This document shows positions 8,740 through 17,536 of a stretch of DNA of 38,414 bases, piece after piece. A program made the position numbers and the translations under genes. The notes beneath the pieces are model-generated. The model was given only the letters and a program-made list of their open reading frames with translations, was not told where the DNA came from and searched no databases. This stretch comes from an uncultured Arachnia sp. GTDB lineage: Bacteria; Actinomycetota; Actinomycetes; Propionibacteriales; Propionibacteriaceae. Where the stretch lies: the NCBI GenBank assembly GCA_947493705.1, contig CANLSH010000031.1, positions 1-38,414 of the forward strand, written 5' to 3'. Every line of letters begins with the position of its first letter. The first letter of the stretch is position 1.

Positions 8740-8757
8740 GTGAGCGTCGTCGATGCA
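8740..8757 (+). pseudogene. Start-codon stump of a VapC/PIN-domain toxin
   Basis: GTG 8740 directly follows the antitoxin TAA and encodes VSVVDA, which matches the usual N-terminus of VapC toxins (M-x-VVDAS, holding the first catalytic Asp). After this the frame continues to 8967 but reads WWGACGRTREGMG and bears no resemblance to a PIN domain. It then runs through palindrome copy 2. The body of the toxin has evidently been deleted or replaced. The call rests on six residues plus position, so it is an inference. Confidence 0.45.
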
Positions 8758-8852
8758 TGGTGGGGCGCCTGCGGTCGGACCAGGGAGGGAATGGGGAATT
8801 CGGCAGCGAACCGGGGTTCGTACGGCGCGTCCCCGGACCGATCGGGAGTAAG

Positions 8853-8912
8853 GGCCGAGAGCAGAGTTCAATCGTGGTTGGAGGACCAACCAACAGTGCA
8901 CCTTGCCTCGGC
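8853..8912. repeat. Palindromic repeat, copy 2
   Basis: The core TGGTTGG-AGGA-CCAACCA is at 8875-8892. It shares a 27-base identical block with copy 3 (from CAATCG before the core to ACA after it). The outer arms are imperfect here (GCCGAG on the left, CTCGGC on the right, with mismatches between). It lies 16 bases before the 3' end of the minus-strand GNAT gene and after the antitoxin/toxin remnant, so between convergent reading frames. Confidence 0.75.
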
Positions 8913-8927
8913 AGAGCATCGACACGA

Positions 8928-9410
8928 TCACGTAGCCAAGTGCCAGAGGGATCTGCGCATCGCGTAGTTCTGCAGAGCGACACCGCGGATGATGGGTTGG
9001 CGCTCCTCAACGACTACGAACCCGTTCGATCCGAAAAAGGGGCGGGCCGTGATGCTGGCGTGCGTGAGGAGTGAGGTGGCTCCCAACCGTGCGGCTTCCG
9101 TCTCTATCCAAGCGAGCAGCGCGGCCGCTACTCCTCGTCTGCCGCTGGACGGATGCACGAACAGCATGTCGATGTAGCCCTCGTGGTCCACGTCGGCGAA
9201 CCCGACGACGACACCTTCGATGGAGGCAACCGCTGTGTTGCCTACCATCCGCTTTGCCGTCCACGCTTCAACCCCGATGTCTGGCGATGCCCAGGCTTGA
9301 ATCTGTTCTGCTGAGTAGTCGGCGGCCGCGGTGGTGCGGATTGCAGCCAGGAATACCTCCAGACTCGCTGCTCCATCTGTGGCTCGGTGGCGACGGATGA
9401 CCGGAAGCAT
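8928..9410 (-). CDS. GNAT family N-acetyltransferase
   Basis: A 160-residue GNAT protein. The acetyl-CoA pyrophosphate loop is in VHPSSGRRGVAAALL, preceded by GYIDMLFVHP, and the late helix and strand are ARPFFGSNGFVVVE, the usual ITARPFF-type ending of the YafP-like subgroup. The early block DYSAEQIQAWA also fits that group. ATG 9410 is chosen because it starts next to the first strand; an in-frame extension to 9545 would read through palindrome copy 3. The substrate is unknown. It is flanked by repeat copies 2 and 3 and stands between housekeeping genes, suggesting recent insertion. Confidence 0.85.
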   Translation of the reverse strand: MLPVIRRHRATDGAASLEVFLAAIRTTAAADYSAEQIQAWASPDIGVEAWTAKRMVGNTAVASIEGVVVGFADVDHEGYIDMLFVHPSSGRRGVAAALLAWIETEAARLGATSLLTHASITARPFFGSNGFVVVEERQPIIRGVALQNYAMRRSLWHLAT

Positions 9411-9464
9411 GCTGGGAGTGTACCGAGGAGTCGCTGGAGGCGGACGAGAGTCAGGGTTGGTCCA

Positions 9465-9516
9465 GGGGCAGTGTGCAATCGTGGTTGGAGGACCAACCAA
9501 CATTGCACTATGCCCC
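9465..9516. repeat. Palindromic repeat, copy 3
   Basis: A 52-base near-perfect hairpin: core TGGTTGG-AGGA-CCAACCA at 9482-9499, then paired outer arms with GTGCAAT against ATTGCAC and GGGGCA against TGCCCC, interrupted by two mismatches. It lies 55 bases upstream of the GNAT start and 88 bases beyond the pstB 3' end. A role as pstB terminator is possible but there is no T-run. Confidence 0.8.
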
Positions 9517-9604
9517 CACCGCATGTCGGCGTGGGCTGGCGACAAGTGGCCCGACGGCTGGAATGGCGGATCGAGGGGTCTGGACAGCTTCCGGTGACGG
9601 GGTC

Positions 9605-10384
9605 TCAGCCGAAGCGGCCCGTGATGTAGTCCTCCGTGGACTTCTGGTCCGGGTTGTGGAAGATCTTCTCAGTGGAGGCCACCTCGACGAGTTCGCCGGG
9701 CTTGCCCTGTTCCTTGAGATTGAAGAAAGCCGTCTGGTCCGAGACCCGGGCAGCCTGCTGCATGTTGTGGGTCACGATGACGACGGTGTAGTCCTCCTTG
9801 AGCTGGTGGATCAGATCCTCAATGGCCAGGGTCGAGATGGGATCCAGCGCCGAACAGGGCTCATCCATCAGCACCACATCAGGGGCGATGGCAATGGCCC
9901 GGGCGATGCAGAGGCGCTGCTGCTGGCCACCGGACAGGCCGGAGCCGGGCCGCTCCAGGCGATCCTTGACCTCCTTCCAGAGGTTGGCCGCCTTCAGCGA
10001 CTTCTCGACGATCTCGTCCTCCTGCGCGCGGTCAATCTTCGAGTTGTTCAACCGCACACCAGCCAGCACGTTCTCACGGATGGACATCGTGGGAAACGGA
10101 TTGGGGCGCTGGAAAACCATTCCCACCTGGCGCCGCACACGCACGGGGTCCACGCCGGGGCCGTAGAGGTCGATCCCGTCGAGCAACACCTGCCCCGTGG
10201 TGTAGGCGCCGTCGATCACCTCGTGCATCCTGTTGATGGATCGCAACACCGTGGACTTGCCACAGCCCGAGGAGCCGATGAAGGCTGTGACAGAGCGCGG
10301 CTGGATGGTCATGTTGACGCCGGCCACAGCGTGGAATTTGCCGTAGTAGATGTCGAGATCCTTGATCTCGATGCGCTTGGACAT
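9605..10384 (-). CDS. pstB: Phosphate ABC transporter ATP-binding protein PstB
   Basis: A 259-residue ABC ATPase matching PstB in length. The Walker A motif GSSGCGKST is at residues 37-45, the Q-loop is in [11 protein letters not shown], the signature LSGGQQQR starts at 150, Walker B VLMDEP is at 171-176 and the switch histidine is in VIVTHNM. It powers uptake of inorganic phosphate through PstC and PstA. It is the last gene of pstSCAB, 18 bases after the pstA stop, with a GAGAGAAG-type ribosome binding site. No phoU follows in this window. Confidence 0.97.
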   Translation of the reverse strand: MSKRIEIKDLDIYYGKFHAVAGVNMTIQPRSVTAFIGSSGCGKSTVLRSINRMHEVIDGAYTTGQVLLDGIDLYGPGVDPVRVRRQVGMVFQRPNPFPTMSIRENVLAGVRLNNSKIDRAQEDEIVEKSLKAANLWKEVKDRLERPGSGLSGGQQQRLCIARAIAIAPDVVLMDEPCSALDPISTLAIEDLIHQLKEDYTVVIVTHNMQQAARVSDQTAFFNLKEQGKPGELVEVASTEKIFHNPDQKSTEDYITGRFG

Positions 10385-10402
10385 CGCAGCTTCTCTCTTT
10401 CT

Positions 10403-11473
10403 CTAACGGCCGGGCTTGGGGGCGAATTTCCAGGCGATGAGCCGTCCCGCAAGGTTCAGCAGCATCACAATGAGGATCAGGGTCAGGGCGCCGGCCCAGG
10501 CGCGAGCTATGTAGGGCTCGGCGGGAATACCGGGGGTCACGTACTGGTAGTAGACAAACACCGGAAGCGTTGCCATCGGTTCACTGAAGGGGTTGGCATT
10601 CAGCGAGGAGGTGATGCCGGCGGTCACCAGCAGCGGTGCAGTCTCCCCGATGATGCGGGCGATGGCCAGGACGACTCCGGTGAGGATACCGGCCAGCGAC
10701 GTGGGCAGCACGACCCGCAGGATGGTGCGCCACTTGGGCACCCCCAGGGCGTAGGAGGCCTCGCGCAGTTCGTTCGGAACCAGGCGCAGCATCTCCTCGG
10801 TGGAGCGCACCACCGTGGGGATCATCAGGACGGTCAGGGCGACGGCGCCCGCCACCCCCACCTTCGTCCCCGGTCCCAGGAACACGGCGAAGAGCGTGTA
10901 GGCGAACAGACCCGCGACGATGGAGGGGATTCCCGTCATGACGTCAACGAAGAAGCGGATGGCCGATGCGAGCTTGTGGCGCGCGCCGTACTCGACGAGG
11001 TAGACCGCGGTCAACAGACCGATCGGAACCGAGAACAGCGTGGCCATGCCGGTGATGATGAGCGTTCCCCAGATGGCGTGCGCAGCTCCACCGCCCTCCC
11101 CGATCACATTGCGCATGGAGTAGGCGAAGAATCGGAAATCGAACCGCGCGACCCCACTGGCAAGCACTTCCCATGCCAGGGAGATCAGCGGCGCCAGAGC
11201 CAACAGGAAAAACCCTGTGACCGTGTGAGCGGCGAGCCGATCCTTCGCGCGACGAATGCCCTCGACGTTGGCGGAGAGGATGAAGCTCACGAGCAGGAAG
11301 AGCAGTGTCCCCGTCACGACGACGGCGCCGATGCCCCCGCTGCCGACCAACGACAGGGCTGCGGCTGACAGGACAACCGAGACCACCAGCAGCGCAAGTT
11401 GCGTGAAGCGCGGGAGCTGCCCTGCGGTGAGTGGATTGATGGGTGTGCGCAGGGTTGGCAGTGAAGCAGGCAT
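10403..11473 (-). CDS. pstA: Phosphate ABC transporter permease PstA
   Basis: A 356-residue permease. About 70 N-terminal residues with two extra hydrophobic segments precede the usual six-helix BPD_transp_1 core. The EAA loop that contacts PstB is visible as ELREASYALGVPKWRTILRVV. ATG 11473 overlaps the pstC stop by one base (TGATG), and a longer in-frame extension upstream is only the shadow of pstC. It forms the membrane channel of the high-affinity phosphate transporter with PstC. Confidence 0.95.
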   Translation of the reverse strand: MPASLPTLRTPINPLTAGQLPRFTQLALLVVSVVLSAAALSLVGSGGIGAVVVTGTLLFLLVSFILSANVEGIRRAKDRLAAHTVTGFFLLALAPLISLAWEVLASGVARFDFRFFAYSMRNVIGEGGGAAHAIWGTLIITGMATLFSVPIGLLTAVYLVEYGARHKLASAIRFFVDVMTGIPSIVAGLFAYTLFAVFLGPGTKVGVAGAVALTVLMIPTVVRSTEEMLRLVPNELREASYALGVPKWRTILRVVLPTSLAGILTGVVLAIARIIGETAPLLVTAGITSSLNANPFSEPMATLPVFVYYQYVTPGIPAEPYIARAWAGALTLILIVMLLNLAGRLIAWKFAPKPGR

Positions 11474-12429
11474 CAGTTGGCCCCCGAGAACTCTGCGCGT
11501 CGTGAAATCACCCAGCGTGCCGTCATGTTGACGGCCAGTGTGATGACGAACAGGACGAGCCCCGTGGCGATGAGTTGGTTCACACCCAACTGGTACGCCT
11601 CGGGGAAGGACAGTGCGATGTTGGAAGCGATCGTGTTGGGGTTGCTGGAGGAGATGAGGTTGATGTTGATCACCGCTGCCGGGGACAGCACCATGGCCAC
11701 GGCCATCGTTTCGCCCAACGCACGCCCCAGGCCGAGCATGCAGCCGGAGACGATGCCGGGCATTCCGTAGGGAATCACGGCTGTGCGGATCATCTCCCAG
11801 CGGGTCGCGCCCAGGGCCAGTGCTGCTTCTTGATGCAGGAGGGGGGTCTGGGTGAACACCTCGCGACACACTGCCGTGATGATGGGCAGCACCATCACTG
11901 CGAGCACGACGGCAACGGTGAGGATGGTCCTGCCCGTCCCGGAGACAGGTCCGGCGAAGAACGGAATCCAGCCGAGGTTCTCGTGCAGCCATACGTAGAA
12001 GGGCCGCATCAGCGGTGCGAGGACGTTGATGCCCCACAGGCCGAAGACCACGGACGGCACGGCCGCCAGGAGATCGATGATGTAGCCGAACACCTGCCGC
12101 ACCCGCTTGTGTGCGTAGTGCGTGAGGAACAGCGCAATACCGATGGACAGGGGAACGGCCAGGATCATGGCCAGCGCAGCGGCCCAGACGGTCCCGAAGG
12201 CATAGGGCGCCACGTAGGACCAGAACTCACCAAAGGGCAGGTCCCGCGCGTCCGCCGTCAGTGCGGGAATGGACATCCCGACGAGGAAGGCGGCCACTGC
12301 GGCCAACAACGCCAGGATGGCGATACCTGAGCCGGTGGAGAGGCCCCTGAAGAGGCTGTCCCCGAAACGTTTGTGGCTCCGACGCAGACTGTCCTCGGCC
12401 TTCGGCGGGGCGGAACCAGTGATCATCAT
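11473..12429 (-). CDS. pstC: Phosphate ABC transporter permease PstC
   Basis: A 318-residue inner-membrane permease with six to seven hydrophobic helices and the EAA loop HQEAALALGATRWEMIRTAV. Two tandem ATG codons (12429 and 12426) follow AGGGG; the second has the better spacing, so the true start may be 12426. The gene begins eight bases after the pstS stop. Cytoplasmic residues 1-40 are charged and precede the first helix at GSGIAILALLAAVAAFLVG. Confidence 0.95.
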   Translation of the reverse strand: MMITGSAPPKAEDSLRRSHKRFGDSLFRGLSTGSGIAILALLAAVAAFLVGMSIPALTADARDLPFGEFWSYVAPYAFGTVWAAALAMILAVPLSIGIALFLTHYAHKRVRQVFGYIIDLLAAVPSVVFGLWGINVLAPLMRPFYVWLHENLGWIPFFAGPVSGTGRTILTVAVVLAVMVLPIITAVCREVFTQTPLLHQEAALALGATRWEMIRTAVIPYGMPGIVSGCMLGLGRALGETMAVAMVLSPAAVININLISSSNPNTIASNIALSFPEAYQLGVNQLIATGLVLFVITLAVNMTARWVISRRAEFSGAN

Positions 12430-12437
12430 GGGTCCCC

Positions 12438-13547
12438 TCACCTGATCGATTCGATGGCAGCAAGGACCTTCGTGCGCATTCCTGGGGACAGCGGTGCTGC
12501 CCCGGCGTTTTCTTCGGCCGAGCGCTGGCCCTCCTCGGAGGCAACCCATCCCAAGTAGCCGCGCACCAGTGCGCTGGTGGCGGGATCGTCGTATTCCTCA
12601 CACACCAGAGCGTAGGAAACCAAGACGATGGGGTAGCCGGGCGCATCGGCGTCGAGCGCGATGGCCAGGTCGTGGGTGGTGCGCCCCTCCTCCACGGGGG
12701 AAGCTTCGACGGCGCGTGCCGCCGCTTCTGCGGTGGGGGCCTCGAAGTTCCCGTCCTTCCCGATGAGAGCCACGGAGGCGTCGCCGGCCTGGGAGGCATC
12801 GACGTAGCCAATGGTCCCCACCCCGTCGCGTACTGCGGAGATGACGCCGGAGGTGCCCTTGGCCGCCTCGCCGCCCTCCTGGGGCCATGCTCCATCCGGT
12901 TCGGCTGTCCACACCTGCCCAGCAGCATTGTGGAGGTAGGCCGTGAAGTTCTCGGTGGTGCCGGAGTTGTCGGAGCGATGCACCGCTGTGATCTGGAGCT
13001 CCGGTAGCTCAGCCTCGGGATTCAGCGCGGCGATCCTGTCGTCGGACCATGTGGTGATCTCTCGGAGGAAGATGGCCGCCAACACCTCGGGCGTCAGGTG
13101 AAGGTTTTGAACGCCCTCGACGTTGAAGGCGACAGCGATGGGGGAGATATAAATGGGGAGGTCCAGGGCGGCGGAGCCGTCGGCGCACCCGGCGAATGAC
13201 TCCGCCACGTTCTCCTCCAGGTGGAAGGCCCTGTCAGAGCCGGCGAAGTCAGCGCCTCCGCCCATGAAGGCGTCACGGCCCGCACCGGAGCCCTCCGGGG
13301 CGTAGATGACGGTGGCGCGCGGGTTCTCGCTCTGGAATCCGGCGATCCAGTTCTCCTGCGCCACGGACATCGACGATGCGCCCATGCCGTTCAAGGATCC
13401 CCGCGCTGTTCCCGTGCCTGTGGACTCATCAGCGATCTCGTTGAGTGCGCAGGATGTGAGGGCGAGGCTTGCCACTGCGGCCACCAGCGTCACCCGCGAG
13501 AGGCGTCGCACAACGGAGGGCCTTCGACTGCATTGAATGCGTGTCAC
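12438..13547 (-). CDS. pstS: Phosphate-binding lipoprotein PstS
   Basis: A 369-residue extracytoplasmic phosphate receptor. The N-terminus is a lipoprotein signal ending SLALTSC, so it is anchored to the membrane. Phosphate-contacting blocks are recognisable: GASSM and SGAGRDAF near the front, GADFAGSDRAF, and HRSDNSGTTENFTAYL. The start is GTG 13547; no ATG in this frame gives a signal peptide. A PHO-box-like direct repeat lies 44-64 bases upstream, so it should be induced by phosphate starvation through a PhoP-type regulator. It is the first gene of pstSCAB. Confidence 0.96.
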   Translation of the reverse strand: MTRIQCSRRPSVVRRLSRVTLVAAVASLALTSCALNEIADESTGTGTARGSLNGMGASSMSVAQENWIAGFQSENPRATVIYAPEGSGAGRDAFMGGGADFAGSDRAFHLEENVAESFAGCADGSAALDLPIYISPIAVAFNVEGVQNLHLTPEVLAAIFLREITTWSDDRIAALNPEAELPELQITAVHRSDNSGTTENFTAYLHNAAGQVWTAEPDGAWPQEGGEAAKGTSGVISAVRDGVGTIGYVDASQAGDASVALIGKDGNFEAPTAEAAARAVEASPVEEGRTTHDLAIALDADAPGYPIVLVSYALVCEEYDDPATSALVRGYLGWVASEEGQRSAEENAGAAPLSPGMRTKVLAAIESIR

Positions 13548-13590
13548 CTTGATGACGCTAGGCAGGGAAGGTGACTGAAGGTGGCCGGCT

Positions 13591-13611
13591 GGGTGAACAG
13601 CGGGTGAACAG
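13591..13611 (-). promoter_or_regulatory. PHO box-like tandem repeat upstream of pstS
   Basis: On the minus strand the sequence reads CTGTTCACCC, one base, then CTGTTCACCC again, giving two units at an 11-base period. This matches the actinobacterial PhoP direct-repeat unit (GTTCACC, 11-nt repeats) known from Streptomyces. It sits 44 bases upstream of the pstS GTG and overlaps no gene. The regulator itself is not obviously encoded in this window. Confidence 0.7.
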
Positions 13612-13626
13612 TCCCGTTGGAAGGGT

Positions 13627-14502
13627 TCAGGCCGTCGGTTTGAAAATCTCGGAGCGGATCAGCGTGCCCTGGTCGTCCAGGTGCAGTGCGACCGCTTCGG
13701 CCACCACCATGGGCTTGGGATCCATGCCGAGACCCTCGTACATGGCGGGAATCACGGGGCGATGACCGCAGATGGCGGTGGGACGGTCCAGATCATTCTT
13801 CAGTTCCGCCATGAAGCGCCCCACCCGCTTGGGGTGCTTGGTGCCCTCCTCCTCCGTCAGGATGTCCACCTTGTGGATGGGCAGGCGCCGGGATTCGGCG
13901 AAGGGTTCCAGTGTCTGGAAGCAGCGGGTGGACGATGAACTGACCAGTCTTTCGATGCAGAATGCGTCCAAGAGGTCCTTGAGTTTTTTCGCCTGCTTGC
14001 GGCCGCGACCTCCCAGACGACGTTTCTGGTCCGGTCCGCTCCAGTTCTTGCGCAACATCGCCTTGCCGTGGCGCACGAGCATCAAAACGTTGGTCGACGG
14101 TAGCTCCATCGCAGCGTTCACCACTTCGCGGTCGGCGGCGTAGGTGAGCTTGTCCAGCGCCTCCTCGATGGTGAACCACTTGACCTTCTGCACCTCCTTG
14201 TCGGGCATGCGCGGGCGTTGCTCCACCACGCCGGCGCGCCAGTAGTGCGTGGCTTTGAGACCCTTGGAGACGGAGTACTTCTGTGTTGGAAGCCTGAGGT
14301 CCAGGCACGCCGTCACCCCTGTCTCCTCCCGGATTTCGCGGATGGCTGTCTCGGGAAGAAGTTCATCAGTGAGTCCTTTGCCCTTGGGCAGGGACCAGTC
14401 GTCGTAGCTCTCCCGGTGGATCATGAGCACCTGTTGACCCTTGTTGTGATGCGTGCGCAACACCACGCCGCCGGCGGCGACGACGTCGGGCTTCTTGCTC
14501 AT
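13627..14502 (-). CDS. mutT1: Nudix hydrolase fused to histidine phosphatase (MutT1 type)
   Basis: A 291-residue two-domain protein. Residues 1-135 carry a Nudix box ([19 protein letters not shown] then REETGV). From about residue 150 there is a histidine phosphatase domain with [10 protein letters not shown] and the conserved arginine, Ser/Thr and His blocks ([13 protein letters not shown] and CGHRPVI). Mycobacterial MutT1 (Rv2985) has this architecture, lies next to ppk (Rv2984), and hydrolyses 8-oxo-dGTP/GTP and diadenosine polyphosphates; those activities are inferred by homology. ATG 14502 overlaps the ppk stop (ATGA), coupling nucleotide-pool cleaning to polyphosphate synthesis. Its 3' end faces the PHO box of pstS. 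Confidence 0.9.
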   Translation of the reverse strand: MSKKPDVVAAGGVVLRTHHNKGQQVLMIHRESYDDWSLPKGKGLTDELLPETAIREIREETGVTACLDLRLPTQKYSVSKGLKATHYWRAGVVEQRPRMPDKEVQKVKWFTIEEALDKLTYAADREVVNAAMELPSTNVLMLVRHGKAMLRKNWSGPDQKRRLGGRGRKQAKKLKDLLDAFCIERLVSSSSTRCFQTLEPFAESRRLPIHKVDILTEEEGTKHPKRVGRFMAELKNDLDRPTAICGHRPVIPAMYEGLGMDPKPMVVAEAVALHLDDQGTLIRSEIFKPTA

Positions 14503-16673
14503 CGGTTGCGACGCTGTCTGGACTGGCGGATCAGATCCTCCTGCAGGTCAACCAGAGGATTGCCCTCTGCGTCGGTGGTGTGGACTGTCCAGGTGTTGTC
14601 GACCAGTTCCCAGTGGACCACGTCGGGGGCGAATGCGAGATCGAAGAGTTCTTCAATCTGCTGGACGTGGCCGGGGTTCCCCAGGGACACGATGGCTTCG
14701 ACGCGACGATCAAGGTTGCGGTGCATCATGTCGGCGGAGCCGATGCCCACCATGGGTGTCCCAGCCCCCATGAAGCAGAACAGGCGCGAGTGTTCGAGGA
14801 AGCGCCCCAGGATGGAGCGGACGCGGATGTTCTCACTCAATCCGGGCACCCCGGGACGAATGGTGCAGATGCCGCGCACCCACACGTCCACCGGCACACC
14901 AGCCTGGGACGCCCGGTACAACGCGTCGATGAGGGCCTCGTCCACCACGGAGTTCACTTTGATGCGGACACCGGCAGGGAGTCCGGCGCGATGATTTGCC
15001 ACTTCACGTGAGATGAGGTCCAGCAGGCCGGCTCGAATACCGTGCGGGGCCACCAACAGGCGCCGGTAGTTCGTCTCGTGTGTCATTCCCGAGAGGTGAT
15101 TGAACAACCTGGCGACGTCGTCGGTGATGATGGGATTGCTGGTCAGCAGCCCCATGTCCTCATACATCCGGGCGGTCTTGGGGTTGTAGTTGCCGGTGCC
15201 GATGTGTGCGTAGCGGCGCAGGCTGCCGTCGCTCTCCTCCCGGACAACGAGCGCCAGCTTGCAGTGGGTCTTGAGGCCCACCATGCCGTAGACCACGTGG
15301 ACGCCAGCCTTCTCCAGCGTCCGCGCGAAACCGATGTTGGCCTGCTCGTCGAAGCGTGCCTTGATCTCCACCACGGCCAGGACCTGCTTGCCGAGGGCGG
15401 CGGCTTCGATCAGGGCATCGATGATGGGGGAGTCCCCGGAGGTCCGGTACAGGGTCTGTTTGATCGCCAGGACGGCCGGGTCTGTCGCGGCCTGTTCGAT
15501 GAAGCGTTGCACCGATGTGGCGAAGGAGTCGTAGGGGTGTTGGACCAGCACGTCGCGCTTCTTGAGGGCTTTGAACATGTCGGCCGGTCTGGCGCTCTCC
15601 ACCTCGGCGAGATCGGGGTGGGTGATGGGCAGGAAGTTGGGATATTTGAGGTCCTCGCGCGGGGTGTCGTCCAGTGCGAAGAGGCCGGAGAGGTCCAGCG
15701 GTGAGGGAAGGCGGAACACCTCGGCCTCAGAGACGTCGAGTTCGCTGATAATGCGCGAAATCATCACGTCGTCGGTGTCGTCCTCCACCTCGAGGCGCAC
15801 TGGCGGCCTGCCCACCCTGCGACGCAGCAACTCCTTTTCCAGGGCGAAGAGGAGATTCTCGGCGTCGTCCTCCTCCACCTCGATGTCCTCATTGCGAGTG
15901 ACGCGGAAAGTGGTGAAATTGAGGACCTCCATGCCGGTGAAGAGCTGGCCCAGGTGGCGCGCGATGACCTCTTCGAGCGGCAGGAACCGGCCCTCAGACA
16001 GCTTGACGAAACGTGACAGTACCGGCGGCACTTTCACGCGGGCGAATTGTCGCCCCCCCGTGGTGGGGTTGCGCAGTATCACGGCCAGGTTGATCGACAG
16101 ACCGGAGATGTAGGGGAAGGGATGTGACGGGTCCACGGCCAACGGGGTCAGGACCGGGAAGACGCGTTCTGCGAAGAGGGTGCGCATCTCGTCCTTCTCC
16201 GACGCCGTCAGTTCGGACCAGCGAAGAATCTCCACCCCCTCATCACGTAGGGCTGGACGGACATCCTCCTGGAAGACGCGCGACTGCTCGGCCACCAGCT
16301 CGGCCGTGCGCGCCAGGATGGAGGCGTGCACCTCGCCGGGCATCTGACCGGTGACACTGGGAACAGCGACGCCGGCGGCAATGCGTCGTTTCAGACCGGC
16401 AACGCGCACCATGAAGAATTCGTCGAGGTTGTTCGAGAAGATGGCGAGGAACTTGGCGCGCTCAATCAGTGGGATACGTGTGGAGTCCCGCGCCAGATCG
16501 AGCACGCGGTTGTTGAATTCCAGCCACTGCATCTCCCGGTCCGAGTACCGGTCTGCGGGAAGAGGTTCCTCCACCTCCTCGTGATCCTGCTGTGGGGCTG
16601 AGCGCTGGACGGTCGCGACGCTCCGGGGCCCCTCCACCGGCTCAAGGTCCTGCTCCATGTGCTCCACGGCCAT
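14499..16673 (-). CDS. ppk: Polyphosphate kinase 1
   Basis: A PPK1-family enzyme of 724 residues. It makes polyphosphate reversibly from ATP through a phospho-histidine intermediate. The active-site block [19 protein letters not shown] contains the histidine that is phosphorylated, and the second catalytic histidine is in [14 protein letters not shown]. The N-terminal PPK_N domain begins near [19 protein letters not shown] 16673 is preferred (GAGGGA upstream). TTG 16685 is in frame but overlaps the mshD stop and adds only four residues. It starts eight bases after mshD and its stop overlaps mutT1. Confidence 0.95.
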   Translation of the reverse strand: MAVEHMEQDLEPVEGPRSVATVQRSAPQQDHEEVEEPLPADRYSDREMQWLEFNNRVLDLARDSTRIPLIERAKFLAIFSNNLDEFFMVRVAGLKRRIAAGVAVPSVTGQMPGEVHASILARTAELVAEQSRVFQEDVRPALRDEGVEILRWSELTASEKDEMRTLFAERVFPVLTPLAVDPSHPFPYISGLSINLAVILRNPTTGGRQFARVKVPPVLSRFVKLSEGRFLPLEEVIARHLGQLFTGMEVLNFTTFRVTRNEDIEVEEDDAENLLFALEKELLRRRVGRPPVRLEVEDDTDDVMISRIISELDVSEAEVFRLPSPLDLSGLFALDDTPREDLKYPNFLPITHPDLAEVESARPADMFKALKKRDVLVQHPYDSFATSVQRFIEQAATDPAVLAIKQTLYRTSGDSPIIDALIEAAALGKQVLAVVEIKARFDEQANIGFARTLEKAGVHVVYGMVGLKTHCKLALVVREESDGSLRRYAHIGTGNYNPKTARMYEDMGLLTSNPIITDDVARLFNHLSGMTHETNYRRLLVAPHGIRAGLLDLISREVANHRAGLPAGVRIKVNSVVDEALIDALYRASQAGVPVDVWVRGICTIRPGVPGLSENIRVRSILGRFLEHSRLFCFMGAGTPMVGIGSADMMHRNLDRRVEAIVSLGNPGHVQQIEELFDLAFAPDVVHWELVDNTWTVHTTDAEGNPLVDLQEDLIRQSRQRRNR

Positions 16674-16681
16674 GTGATCCC

Positions 16682-17536
16682 TCAACTTCGGTAGCTGGTG
16701 TCGGTGGTGATGGTCACAAAGCTAGCGGATCGATACATCTCGACGACGCGTTCCTCACTGGCCTCCACGAAGAGGATGACCTCAGTGCAGCCGATCTGGG
16801 ACAGGTGCGCCAGACCCGCCGCGAGGAGGGCGCGCCCCAACCCGAGCCCGGAGTGCTCAGGATGTACGGCCAACACGTAGACCTCCCCGACGCGTTCGTC
16901 GTGGCGCTTGGTCCAGTGGAACCCACCCACGTCGTCACCATCGTTGACGGGTGTGGTAACCAGGAGTCCCTCACGGGAGAACCAGGGCTGCCTCGTCAGG
17001 TCGTGGAATTCCTCGAGGGTGAGTTTTCCCTGTTCCGGGTGGTGGGCGAATGCGGCGGCATTGGTGGCCACGACCCCTTCGGCGTCAGCAGCGTCGAAGG
17101 GCCGGATTCTCCAGCCGTCGGGGATGACGGGCTGCACCTCATCGGCCAGGGGGCGGGTCATCTTCAGGAGTTCACGCTCGGGCTGCAGACCGACGGCGTC
17201 GGCCAGAGCCTTCGCTCCAGCCAAGGTGCTGAAAGCCCACACCGAACTCTCAGGGCTCTGCTGTAGGGCAGCTTTCAGCAGCGTCGCGCCGTGTCCCTGC
17301 CGACGGTGCTCCGGGTGGACGGCCAGCTGAATGGTGTTGTCCCTCTCATCCAGGACCGCCAGGCCCACGATGAGATCATCGTCGGTGGCCAGGAGAAAAC
17401 GACCGGGGCGGTGTCCGGCAATGACGAGATCAGCGGATTCATTGACGGGCCGCACGCCGTCGGTGTCCGTCACTTGGCTCAGCAACTCGTGGACGTGGTG
17501 CCGCACGTCGGTGCTCAGGCTGGGGAGCTCGATCAT
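16682..17536 (-). CDS. mshD: Mycothiol synthase MshD
   Basis: A 284-residue protein with two tandem GNAT domains. The first carries [17 protein letters not shown]. The second carries the MshD-typical [35 protein letters not shown] region and [11 protein letters not shown]. It acetylates the cysteinyl amine of the Cys-GlcN-Ins precursor with acetyl-CoA, the last step of mycothiol synthesis. ATG 17536 directly follows the TAA of the upstream regulator gene, with no gap. Mycobacteria have the same glnR-mshD adjacency (Rv0818-Rv0819, from memory). Together with mtr at 6940 this shows the host depends on mycothiol. Confidence 0.95.
   Translation of the reverse strand: MIELPSLSTDVRHHVHELLSQVTDTDGVRPVNESADLVIAGHRPGRFLLATDDDLIVGLAVLDERDNTIQLAVHPEHRRQGHGATLLKAALQQSPESSVWAFSTLAGAKALADAVGLQPERELLKMTRPLADEVQPVIPDGWRIRPFDAADAEGVVATNAAAFAHHPEQGKLTLEEFHDLTRQPWFSREGLLVTTPVNDGDDVGGFHWTKRHDERVGEVYVLAVHPEHSGLGLGRALLAAGLAHLSQIGCTEVILFVEASEERVVEMYRSASFVTITTDTSYRS

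Noticed and set aside
8382..9516. The palindromes as integron attC sites separating gene cassettes (antitoxin, GNAT)
   Set aside because: The conserved part is the centre of the hairpin, whereas attC sites conserve the outer R and L boxes; no RYYYAAC/GTTRRRY boundary pairs or integrase gene are present.
9473..11368. A 631-codon open frame on the plus strand across pstB and pstA
   Set aside because: Antisense to strongly conserved transporter genes; its translation is Gly/His/Asp-rich without any domain.
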